Of a stretch of 44,074 nucleotides of DNA, positions 1 to 9,735 are shown in pieces. The stretch comes from Batkoa obscura (lineage: Eukaryota; Entomophthoromycota; Entomophthoromycetes; Entomophthorales; Batkoaceae): the NCBI GenBank assembly GCA_030770535.1, contig JASVEC010000136.1, positions 1 to 44,074 on the forward strand, given 5' to 3'. The notes below the pieces were generated by a model, which did no database searches, was not told where the DNA came from, and saw nothing but the letters and a program-made list of their open reading frames with translations. Numbering within the stretch: position 1 is the stretch's first letter; each line of letters opens with the position of its first letter. The translations under genes were made by a program, and so were the position numbers.

Positions 1-943
1 TTTTTGTTTTTTATAGTTTAACTCTTTATTGATTAAAGTTCAAAATATACATTTAATTTTAAAATAAGTAACCCTTTGCTTTTTTAAAAGTTCCCTATTT
101 TTTATTAGGTAGTCCAACAAATAGATTTTCTAAATTTGAATTGATTTGAAACCAAAATAAAACAGTATGCTTAAATCAGTTCAGGATTAGACTGCAATAA
201 AAATAAAATAATATAACATTGGCCATTTTTCGATTTCTATTTCATATTCATTCTATTGAGATAAAACTTGAGGTAGGGAGAAGCAATTAAATCATATAGG
301 AAGCGTTTTCATCATTATCAAAAATAAACTTTAGGAGGAAAAGTATATAAACAATAATTTTTCTTAAAACCTCTTTCATTATTTTTGTGTATAAGAATAT
401 GTTTCTTAAATTGACAAGGTTGGTTGCAAAATTTGACTATGTGAAATATCGCTTTGTCAGTCCCATGGTTAATTATAACATAAAAATCGCCTAAGCTGTT
501 GTGTTCTCGAGTTCAGAGGAAATCATCCCACGTTCTTATTTTAATTTGTTATGAGAATTTCTAGCTTAATCCAAAAGAATATTATCCTCTCATTTTGATA
601 TTTATACTTTTCAGAGTATAAAAGAGTTTACAGAGTATAGTAGTTCGAGGCTTTTTAACTGAATTATTCCTGATATCTCGAACATTTAATAAAGCCACTA
701 AGTTTTCTTAATAGTATTTTACATGGGTTTTACATTAATATTGTCTATTCTATTTGTCTTATATAGCTTGTAACCTATTACGTGCTATTCCTCATAGCCC
801 AAGTCTATCTTAGTCACATAAACTAAGACCTTTCGACTTATAGTGTAGTCAACCCAGCAATAGCTGTTCTTGACTCCAAACCCTGAGTACCAGATTTCAC
901 AACTAAATCATCTAGTAGCTTCTCAATCTTTCAGAATAAATAT

Positions 944-1040
944 GGAGATGAGTTTTTGTGTTTAATAATTTTATCAATAGCCTTTCCACTTAATTAGTGC
1001 TTAAAAAGTGGAAAAAGTAGTTAAACTAAAAAAACATCCC
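944..1040 (+). mobile_element. MITE copy 1 (GGGG...CCC family)
   Basis: About 97 bp with the family layout: a left end near TATGGAGATG, a middle with TTTCCACTTAATTAGTGCTT, then GTGGAAAAAGTAG, and a right end ACATCCCATA. Both termini are eroded relative to the family. Plus orientation means GGAAAAAG reads on the + strand. Confidence 0.85.
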
Positions 1041-1604
1041 ATACGTTGATTCCTATTTAGGCTCACAAATTTTTAGGTATGGTCTATACAATAAAACCTA
1101 ATTTGATATCTATTTGTGATGGTATTAAGCTTCAGGGAACGTCTCTCCAGTAATCTCATTTACCTATTATACTTTGGCTAATGTGTTTAATTGCTAAGTT
1201 AAGTCATACTCCTCTATTTAAATATACTTAACTGATTAAGTATATTTAGGAGGTTTTCTTCTTCTTCTATCTCCTTTTTAAATAAACTCTTTTTAAACAA
1301 ACTCTTTTTTATTCAATTATCTTTTAATTTGTATTTCGAATAGTTTATAATATCTATCATCTAATACTTTAATTACAAACTTAATGTTACGATCAAACAT
1401 TTAGTCATGTTTAAATAAATTTTATTGTTAACTATGAGTTGGAAACTAATCTTGAACATCATGCTGTTGAACTAAAGTGGCTTGTCAAAGCAACCTTGAG
1501 TTCAATATCAAAATTCTCTTAAATTACTTTAAGTTCGATAAATGCTTTGTTCATAAAGTTAACTTTGTTGGGTTGGAGTATAACTAGTATCATCATCAGT
1601 ATAT

Positions 1605-1703
1605 GGGGATGTATTTTTTTGTCTAAGAACTTTACTAACAATCTTTCTGCTCAAATAGCGCTTAAAAAATGGAAAAAGTAATGAAACCAAAAAAAACATC
1701 CCC
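1605..1703 (+). mobile_element. MITE copy 2
   Basis: 99 bp, well preserved: GGGGATGTATT at the left, CAAATAGCGCTTAAAAAATG in the middle, ACATCCCC at the right, flanked by ATAT at 1601-1604 and 1704-1707. Confidence 0.92.
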
Positions 1704-2178
1704 ATATGCTAATCAATAGTTTATTCTTCAAACTTGTTAACTTATGTATATGGTTAATTCAATGGCAGTATTTTACAAGTTGATAAATACAATGTTTGAT
1801 CTAGATCTACTTAAAAGGTTATACTATCTTATTATACTTTCTAACATTTACTTAGCTGGGGTCAAAGGTTTGTCTAATGTTATTTGTTTTATCTAATGGC
1901 TCATTCAATTTAAATAACCCACTTGTCTCAATATTTCGATAAGTATAGATGTAGTTGAAACAATCAGTACGGTTTTTTATAAACTAAGTAATTCACTATT
2001 CAAAAATTGAAAACTGTTAATATTTTGTATTCAGCTATTTCTTTATTTACTTTTTATTTTGATCAGTGATCTTAAAATTTTAAAGTTTTTAGTTTTAGTG
2101 TGCATACAGTATTAAACTTAATAAAAAGTTAATTAATAGTAAATCTAGCTCTTATAACAATTCTAATTTCAATTTATA

Positions 2179-2958
2179 AAGCTAAGGTCTAAAGAAGTAG
2201 CAAACTGATCATAGAGATTATCAATTATATTAAACTGGTTTTAAAAAAAGGATTTTGATAGTTTATAACGATAGTATCAAAAGTAGTAACTGAAAATTCT
2301 TGAAAAGCTTTAAGGTGTCTAAAAGTATGTGATCCACATACGTTACATTGTCGCTCCCCAAAAAGTTAATTTGAACTAATGTTTCACGAAATGATAGGAA
2401 AAATGTTTCAATATTGCTTAAAATATGGCTTCTAAGAAGGACCAACTGTCTAAACGTCTAAAAAAATTTGATCTGATACTGGTTCATTGATCTCTAACTC
2501 AATCCTTATCGTGATTGTTTATAAGCTCATTAGCTCCTAAACTAGTTGATCGAGAAAAGGTGGGAGCATTTTCCAATAAATAATTTATTAAACTTTCACC
2601 ATTTAGAAATAATGAGTTCCGAGGATATCTCCCGCCAAGATAGTCATGAAACTCTATAGATTCTTTAACTATAGCCTCTCATTAAATTTAATAATTTACA
2701 TGTTATCCTTAAAAAAGAGAGTTAATAATAGTTAAAGACAAATTAATAAAAGTTAACTAAAGTTACTTTATGCTTTAGGGATTTTTATGATCCTCAATAA
2801 ATACAAAATTCTGATCAATTTATGCCCCCAAAAAATAACTAACCAGTAGTTAGAATATAGTTGACGACTTACCTTATACTTTATAGCTAATAAAATCCTC
2901 TAAGTAAATGGAATAAAGTACAGTCTTTTTGAGTTATAAATTCACGAATTTCGATCAT
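2179..2958 (-). pseudogene. decayed glutathione S-transferase-like gene, copy 1
   Basis: Read on the minus strand, this follows the same path as the better copy at 3641-4424. It starts at a possible ATG (2956-2958) with an REFITQKDCTLFHLL segment matching the other copy's N-terminus. Next come remnants of the YLGGRYPRNSLFLNG-like end of the thioredoxin fold, then a C-terminal piece with LGSDNVTYVDHILLDTLK, matching the GST helical domain pattern (GDK-Y-DYI). It ends with NIIDNLYDQFATSLDL. Several stops and frame changes lie between these pieces, so it is a dead copy. The assignment rests on homology to the neighbour and on the fungal GST C-terminal pattern as I know it. Confidence 0.6.
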
Positions 2959-3640
2959 AATCAAGTTAGAAAAGAAATATTACAACTGATGTCTGTTATT
3001 CATATGATACCAAGCAAGCTCACCAATCCAACTATTGTGTATATAATTTGTCAAGTGAAATTACTAACTACATAAAAACGACTTTCACGCTTTGCTAAGA
3101 GACACAAGTATACACGGCGAAAATTGTTTTTTTTTAACTCCCATCTAAGAATATGTAGATTTCTTTACTTAATATACTAGTGAAGTATATAAAGCACAAT
3201 ATAAACACTGATAGAGATGATTGAACTAATCAATAAATAATCAAAATTTAAGTAGAACTTTAGCTATAGACCAAAGCTCAACAATTAAAAGACAATATGT
3301 GAAAGTACGGTTTGTACAATACATTTGATCTCTATATAATTTAAAGATAGTTGAACGAAGGGACTTTAATTAAAGAGCTAAGCATAGCCGATAATTAACA
3401 TAGGAAAAGGCTATAATATTTCTTTTTTTGAATAAAACTACTTAAACAACTTAGATAACAATGGTGCTTAAAGCTAAATAGCAATATTGGTGATGGTTTT
3501 ATAATCAAAACTAAAAAAATTCAATAATTACAATTACAAAAATAAAGTAACAATTTACTAAATTAAAACTTATCGCTGTCAAATATTGAACTTAATAGTG
3601 CCTCTAATTCTTGCCACTATACCAACTTTATTTCATGAGA
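2959..3640. other. intergenic, no gene seen
   Basis: AT-rich DNA between GST-like copies 1 and 2. A stretch near 3495-3515 (TATAATCAAAACTAAAAA) recurs at 5320-5340. Both are at the downstream (3') side of, or between, GST copies, so the duplicated unit probably extended beyond the coding part. Confidence 0.4.
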
Positions 3641-4424
3641 CTAAGGTTTAAAAGAAGCAGAAAATCCATCATTAAGATTGTCAATATAGTTAAACCAGCT
3701 TTTTAAAATAGGATCCCGATGGTCAGTTACTATGTAGCTAAAAGTAGAAAGTGAGCCTATTTGGGCATATTTAAGGTAACTAAAGACGATATAGTCTGAG
3801 TAACTTAGCTTATCACCCTCTAAAAATCTCGTTTTAGACAATGCCATACGGAACTTTGAGAAGGATTCTTCTGTCTTGGTGAGAAGATCTTTTCTATTAT
3901 CAATCTCATTTTGAGTGTTTTCTTTAGTATTTGTACTATCATAGCCTTTAAATTTAACGTCCAATGAATTATAAAGGTCTATTGTGACTAAATTAACCAA
4001 ATGGAAATAGAAACGGTCTTGTGCTAACATTTTAGCATACTCGCGACCATTTGGAAATAATGGGTTTTGAGGGAATTTTTCTTCAAGGTACTCTGCAACC
4101 TTAAAAGACTTGCAAATTACAGATTTACTATCAGAATATATTGCCTGTACAGTATCCCACTCTAAATTGCTTTTTAGCAGTTAAATATATAAATATATAA
4201 CTTGAATAAAATACTCCCGATTTAACTTATGGTTGGCATCTTCAAGAAGAACAAATTGTTCCGAATTAAGGTCAATATCCTAGAATAAATAAATCAGTAA
4301 ATTAATAAACTACATCCGGGGTATAAATAACTACTTTATGCTTCATAGCTAATATCGTTCTCCATGTAAATGCAGTGAATAGACTCCCTCTTCTTTTTTT
4401 CACAAAGTCATCAAACTTATACAT
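3641..4424 (-). CDS. glutathione S-transferase-like protein, copy 2 (possibly intact)
   Basis: Best preserved of three GST-like copies. Exon 1 is 4335-4424 and encodes MYKFDDF...FTWRTILAMKHK, the start of the thioredoxin-fold domain (fungal GSTs commonly read SPF-WRTRMALAHKG here). A 55-nt intron (4280-4334) ends in TTCTAG. Exon 2 gives SFKVAEYLEEKFPQNPLFPNG, the end of the N-domain, then the helical C-domain with FLEGDKLSYSDYIVFSYLKYAQ. One in-frame TAA lies at 4181-4183; it would be removed by a 42-nt intron (GTTATA...TTTAGAG) whose borders are weaker than others in this window. The copy is therefore either a live gene with a poor intron or a one-stop pseudogene. Expected role: glutathione conjugation or detoxification in the cytosol. 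Confidence 0.6.
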
Positions 4425-4649
4425 TTTTATTAAATAAAAAAGTAAAGTTGTAATATTTGGTTATATTATTTATACACTATTAAATAAAATTCTAACTTTA
4501 TTGTTTAACATATGGTTTGCTAAATAAAATTACTCAGTATATAATAATAAACCTTGCCCTTTGCTAAGCGTACAATTAGAAAAGGTACTAGTTGAAAACA
4601 GTAGGGATCATTTTGAAAAATTTTGTTTGTTTTAGTGAAGAATTAGTTT

Positions 4650-4713
4650 TTAGGTAATAGATAGGTAATAAATGGGTAATAAATGGGTAATAAATGGGTA
4701 ATAGGTAGATAGA
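4650..4713. repeat. 11-bp tandem repeat (GGGTAATAAAT)n
   Basis: About four to five imperfect units of GGGTAATAAAT in direct tandem, with degenerate GGTAATAGAT units at the edges. A simple minisatellite. Confidence 0.85.
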
Positions 4714-5477
4714 AGCTTATTAACCTATTTTGACTAATTGAAAATAAAACCCTACCTTAATAATAACCTCCCTAATGTTAGCTCTAACCTAAATTTTTAT
4801 TATATACAAGCTATTATTTTAAGCTTTTCAAGCTTCTCGATTGCTTTTTTGGATCGGTTCTTTTAACTATAAAAGGAGATATTTTGTAAAAATTGGCAGG
4901 AAAGATAATGACTCATACTGTTCTTGGGTGGAACAGTAGAAACTTTGTTAATCTAATCTCTTATATAACAGTATATGGGTTCCAAACTCAATAAATTATT
5001 GGTAATTGTATAAGTTATCCTATAATATTAGTATAATTTATTAAAGTAACAACTTAACTTATAAGTGCTAGTAAGAAGAGCTAAATTGTAGATAAAAATT
5101 CATAAAGAAATCATTTTTAAAACCTGTAATTTACTCATAAGGATGATAGCTATAGGCATTAAAGATAATCAATTATAATGATTTCATTAAAGAGATAAAT
5201 AATAGTTTAACATATATTTAGTGCCGTAAAAAACCATGAGCTTACTTCTATTGATAACACTTATCAAGGAACTTAGATGATAAAGAGGGGTAATCGAAGT
5301 AATAGTATCAACGACACTTTTATAATCAAAACTAAAAAGAATCGATTTATAATTATAGCTACAAAACAATAGAACACACTTATAATCTTTGACCATCTGA
5401 TCAATGTTTTTGTATTAAATTAGTTTGAACAAATATTTTAAAATTATAGTAAGTATTTAAAATTTAGATCTTTATAT

Positions 5478-5578
5478 GGGGCAATGTTTTTTTGATTTCA
5501 TCATTCTTTCCATTTTTTTAAGGAGTGTCTGAGCGGAAAGATCGTTGGTAAAGTTCTTAAATAAAAAATATATCCTCC
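5478..5578 (-). mobile_element. MITE copy 3 (reverse orientation)
   Basis: About 101 bp. Left GGGCAATGTTTTTTTGATTT, centre CTTTCCATTTTTTTAAGGAG and GAGCGGAAAGATCG, right TATCCTCC, flanked by ATAT-like bases. It reads as the reverse complement of copies 1 and 2. Confidence 0.88.
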
Positions 5579-5675
5579 TATATTTGAAATACCTTAAATG
5601 TAAACATCAATTACTGGTTATTAAATGTTGCAATAACTTTATCTCTTATAAAAATATTGACTCTGTTTTGTATAG

Positions 5676-6288
5676 CTAAAGTAGAAAAGACATGGCAAAG
5701 CAGTCATAAAGGTAATCAGTCGAACAAAAATAAATTTCCAAAACAGTATCTCCATGGTTGGTTACAACATCACTAAAGGTAGAAACCGAAATAAGTCGGA
5801 CAAATCTCAAATATTCATAAAGAATATAATTCAAATAATTTAGTTTATCACCTTCAATAAGCTTATTACTAGCTAAAATTTTATAAAACACTGAGGAGAG
5901 CACTTCAATCTTACATTGAAATTTTTTTTAATACCAGGCTTTTATAAAACTTTTATGAAGTTTACTTCTTTCTCTTCATATAAACGATTTTGATCTTTGA
6001 GATATAATGGGTCATAACGCTTATGTATGACTAAATAAATTAAGGTATCCAAGCAGTTTTCTTTTTTAAGTAAAGAATCCTCAAGAGTGTGACCATTTGG
6101 AAACAACGTGTTTTCTGGATACTTTTCTTCAATAAGATCGCGGCGATCTCCGAAGACTTTAAAGCTATGGATTTTTTACTGAAATTTATAACCTGGGTGG
6201 GATCCGATTCTAATTTACTCTAAAAAAGTTGAATGGGGTAAGACATTCACAGTCCTTTTGAACTATAAAAATTATGGGATTCTACCAT
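5676..6288 (-). pseudogene. decayed glutathione S-transferase-like gene, copy 3
   Basis: Third GST-like copy. The C-terminal part (5676-5903) reads LIEGDKLNYLNYILYEYLRF...FSDVVTNHGD, aligned residue by residue with copy 2. Upstream, EKYPENTLFPNG and SKLESDPTQVINFSKKSIA match the middle of copy 2 in other frames. Most of the thioredoxin-fold segment encoded by the end of exon 1 and the start of exon 2 of copy 2 appears to be missing. Stops and frame changes make a functional product unlikely. Confidence 0.65.
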
Positions 6289-7702
6289 TTTAAAGGCAAA
6301 GAAGCAAACTTTGTAATATTCTATATTAGTTCTTTTTATATGATTAAGTCGATTTTCAATTTAAACTTAAAACTTAATTTGCCTAATTAAACCCTTCTAA
6401 TTTATGTTTATATGCTAAGTCCAATTCATTAGGCATTTAATCAGTAACTAAAAACATCTGTCATATATCCTTGCTTTATACCTTCTAACATTAATTTTGG
6501 CTATTATAAACAACGAAAAGTATAATTCTAGGAATGTGATTAAACAGGTGTTTTATTTAATAAAGTCCAATTTTTCTGTAACATATTATATTAAACATAA
6601 TAAATTTTAATAAAAGTTATAAAGGAAAAAAGGGCTAATAGTTCTATAAGCATAAAGAGAATTGATTTAAAAAACAATCAGGTGGTCAATGATAAATACC
6701 ATAAATTAGCTAAAATCATATATTAATTATTCATTGCTGTTTTGAAAAATTTACGATAGGAATCAGATGACTATATTCATTAAAAACAGATCAGATCCGT
6801 TTAAATACTATAATATTAGTAGCAAGAATAATAATTAAAGAGTCAGAATATTAAAAAAAATTGTTAATATGAACCCTACATAGAAATTTTACTCAAATTT
6901 TAAACAATTCAAGCTCCTCCGCCTATTCCAGTTCTTTTCTTAGAACGGTTAATTATATTAAAAGGGTATATAAGCATGCCTTTGTTATTACCAACAGGTC
7001 CTCTAAAAAAGTAGGTTGTATCAACTCCATTAAATTTCCTCTATGTGTTATCAAAACCTATTTTCTTATGGACGTTCCTTAGAGTTTTTTTATTCTTTAA
7101 AATATCATATTTCATCTTATATGTTATGTATGTTTACTAAAAATTAAAAAGCATATACTATTTATAAATCTCGTTTTATTGGATATTGAAAAGATGTCTA
7201 ATGATAAATATAAAAGCTAAAATGCTAAAGGCATAATGCATGATTTATCTAACAGAGCTTTATTTTTTTATTTAATAACACTTGAGATATCTTAAAAACG
7301 TCTTTAGAAAGAAATTGGGTTTATAATATCTGTAGTATCATAATAAAACAATCAAAGGATTAATGATGTTGGATTGTAGCTATAAGGTTAAAATAGTAAA
7401 ATATGTTTTAATCGTTAACTCATTGATTTTTTTTATACCAAATTAAGTTGACTAAATTAACTAAGTATAAAATAAGAACAAAATATGTAAATATCTTACT
7501 ATAAAAATTGAAAGTTAGCAATATAAAAATACAAGTTATTGGCTATTAAATGTGTTACTGATTGTAGTTTTTGCAATGATTTCCAGATTGTTTTCTGACT
7601 TCAAAGCCAAGGGCTTCAAAACAAAAAACTCATTTGAGTTATCAACCTAATCTTGAATAATAGTTAACAATTTTCATAGTAAATACGAATTTTTTAGCAT
7701 AT

Positions 7703-7801
7703 GGGGATGTATTTTTGTATTTAAGAATTTTACTAATAATTTTTCCACTCAAATAGCGCTTAAAAGATGGAAAAAGTAATGAAGCCAAAAAAAACACTCC
7801 C
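7703..7801 (+). mobile_element. MITE copy 4
   Basis: 99 bp, GGGGATGTATTTTTG at the left and AAAACACTCCC at the right, flanked by ATAT on both sides (7699-7702, 7802-7805). Confidence 0.92.
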
Positions 7802-8025
7802 ATATCATTTCGAACTTTAACAAACAAAAGTTTTGGTGTTATTATCTATCATTTAAAAGGTTATAGTGGAATATAAAAAAATTAGTTTCGGTCGGAACAA
7901 TCCTTGCGGATAGTGTAATTGATTTACAATATACACGCCCCTACTTAAATTTTCAAGACTTAGCTTTAATTTTTGTCTTTTGTATGTGTCATTTAAAATA
8001 CAAGTCCAATAAAAAAACAGTATAT

Positions 8026-8124
8026 GGGGATGTTTTTTTTGGCTTCATTACTTTTTCTGTCTTTTGAGCGCTGTTTGAGTGAGAAAATTGTTGGTAAAAT
8101 TCTTAAATATAAAAATACATCCTC
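8026..8124 (-). mobile_element. MITE copy 5, just upstream of DLH copy 1
   Basis: 99 bp in reverse orientation, GGGGATG...CATCCTC, flanked by ATAT (8022-8025, 8125-8128). It ends about 55 bp before the codon that aligns with the start codon of the dienelactone-hydrolase-like paralogues, so it sits where that gene's core promoter would be. Confidence 0.92.
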
Positions 8125-8179
8125 ATATAAACACCTATCATCAAAACATAGATTTCAAAAAAGACGAACATAAAAAACA

Positions 8180-9034
8180 AGGCCAACAATTACCAAAGAG
8201 TGTTGCTCCACTCCAGCTGTTATAGTCAACCCAGGAGATTATCAGATTCAGGGGTCCTTTTCTAAAGTAGATGATTTAGATTATTATACTATTGGAAATA
8301 GTGATAAAAAGGTTATATTACTTTATGATATCCTAGGTTATCATACCAACAACTTTCAGTTCTCTGATATTTTATGTAAATTAACTGGATATCAAATCAT
8401 TGTCCCAGATTTCTTTCATGGAAAGCCATGGCCTCCACACGAATTGCCAGTTACATAGTAATTATATTATTACTTATTGATTTATCTAATATGTTTATAC
8501 TAACATTGATTTTAGTATGCAAGAAATGATTGATTGGGCAACTGTAGAGAATGGCTATGAGAATAGAGTATCAAAAGACTTAACTTTATTAATCAATCAC
8601 TTTAACAAATCTACTCCTAATAATCAATATGCTTTGATCGGATTCTGTTGGGGTGGATTAATGCTATTTGATGCATTGAATAGTAATCAATTTGTAGCTG
8701 GTATTGCTACTCATCCTTCTATGTTAACAGAACAAAACTTCAAAGATTTAAAGTATCCTATTTTATTAGCTCCTACTGAACAAGAAAAAGATATTGTAAG
8801 CTATTTTAATAGTCAAGTTTATTTTGTTTTTAATCTTCACTCTATTAGATTCCATTTTTTGACTTAATTCCATCAGATGTAAAATCTAAAAGTGAACTTC
8901 ATGATTTCACTGATCAAGTCCATGGGTTTGCAGCAGCAAGAGGTGACTTTCAAGATCATAAAATCTTCAAAAGAGTTAATGATCTCCTTACTGCTAGTCA
9001 ACATTTTTTAACAAAACATTTTAAACATTATTAA
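8180..9034 (+). pseudogene. dienelactone hydrolase-like gene, copy 1 (start codon lost)
   Basis: Alpha/beta-hydrolase of the dienelactone hydrolase family, nearly identical to copies 2 and 3 including introns. Exons 8180-8457, 8516-8795 and 8849-9034; introns GTAATT...TTTTAG (58 nt) and GTAAGC...TATTAG (53 nt). The product has the nucleophile motif GFCWGG (Cys at about residue 137) and the histidine in DQVHGF (about 211). The codon that aligns with ATG in copies 2 and 3 is AGG here (8180-8182). An in-frame TAA lies at 8171-8173, and exon 1 contains no other Met. Unless an upstream exon supplies a start, only a product from the exon 2 Met (8517) could be made. The rest of the frame is intact, so the loss looks recent. 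A MITE lies 55 bp upstream. Confidence 0.8.
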
Positions 9035-9735
9035 TTTTAATATTTAATTTAAAATGAGACATAACTTAATATCAAATTAGTTCCTGTGATGATTTTCATA
9101 TATATTGATAAAATTTTAGAATGAAAAGGTGGTTTATTTATATAAACTTAATTTAGTATTTAAACTATTTTTAGTATTTAATACATTTTTAGCGTTATAC
9201 AAAAACGTCAAATTAATTTATTAAAAAGTTAAATTTAGAGTATCGAATCAATCTCTGGCATCCACTATATCTATTTGATAGGAAAAATTCAATTTAATTT
9301 TACTAAAAAAAATTAGTTGCTACTAAATTATAATTAATTTTTTAAAGATAAATGCCATTTACACCAATCAATATCAACAATAAAGAAGATTCATATGAAT
9401 ATTAATATATTAGAAGAAGACTATTGTTGAATTTAATATATATTTTATTCTTTAATTTAATATATTAGGTATAGTTTAATCAATTAGTTAGAATTTTAAT
9501 AGAACTCAATCAATTAGTTAACTAAGAATAAAAGAACAATCAATTTTAATTTTTTTTAAAATATACCAGTAAGATTAAGGAGCTTCTCTAAGTTTGATTT
9601 TTTACCAATAGAAATTAACTTTAGAATTTAGCCACTTTATTTCTCAAGATTAATTCATCAGCTAAGAAAACACACCATTTTTACTAATTTTATTAATCGT
9701 TTCTTTAACATAAACTAATATCAAAAATATCTACA
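9035..9735. other. upstream region of the MAPKKK gene
   Basis: AT-rich, no gene. The first about 23 bp still match the 3' flank of DLH copy 2, marking the outer edge of the inverted duplication. The rest is presumably promoter and 5' UTR of the kinase gene. Confidence 0.4.

Larger units (their letters stand above)
1..2178. other. gene-poor AT-rich stretch
   Basis: I see no open frame here that I can defend as a gene. The stretch holds two miniature inverted-repeat elements (near 944-1040 and 1605-1703). At about 430-520 on the minus strand there is a faint likeness to the C-terminal part of the glutathione S-transferase copies downstream (a VINHG-like segment), too weak to call. Confidence 0.5.
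4425..5675. other. intergenic with a short tandem repeat
   Basis: Upstream region of GST-like copy 2. It contains the 11-bp tandem repeat at about 4650-4713 and a TATA-like ACTATAAAAGG near 4867-4877. An inverted-repeat element sits at 5478-5578. No gene is evident. Confidence 0.4.
6289..8179. other. intergenic, two MITEs, no gene seen
   Basis: About 1.9 kb of AT-rich DNA between the GST-like copies and the first dienelactone-hydrolase-like copy. Two inverted-repeat elements (7703-7801 and 8026-8124) are the only recognisable structures. A short frame overlapping 7642-7827 is made of element sequence. Confidence 0.5.

Noticed and set aside
4650-4713. Possible CRISPR-like or telomeric array
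   Set aside because: Short direct 11-bp units without spacers; a simple minisatellite in a eukaryotic genome.
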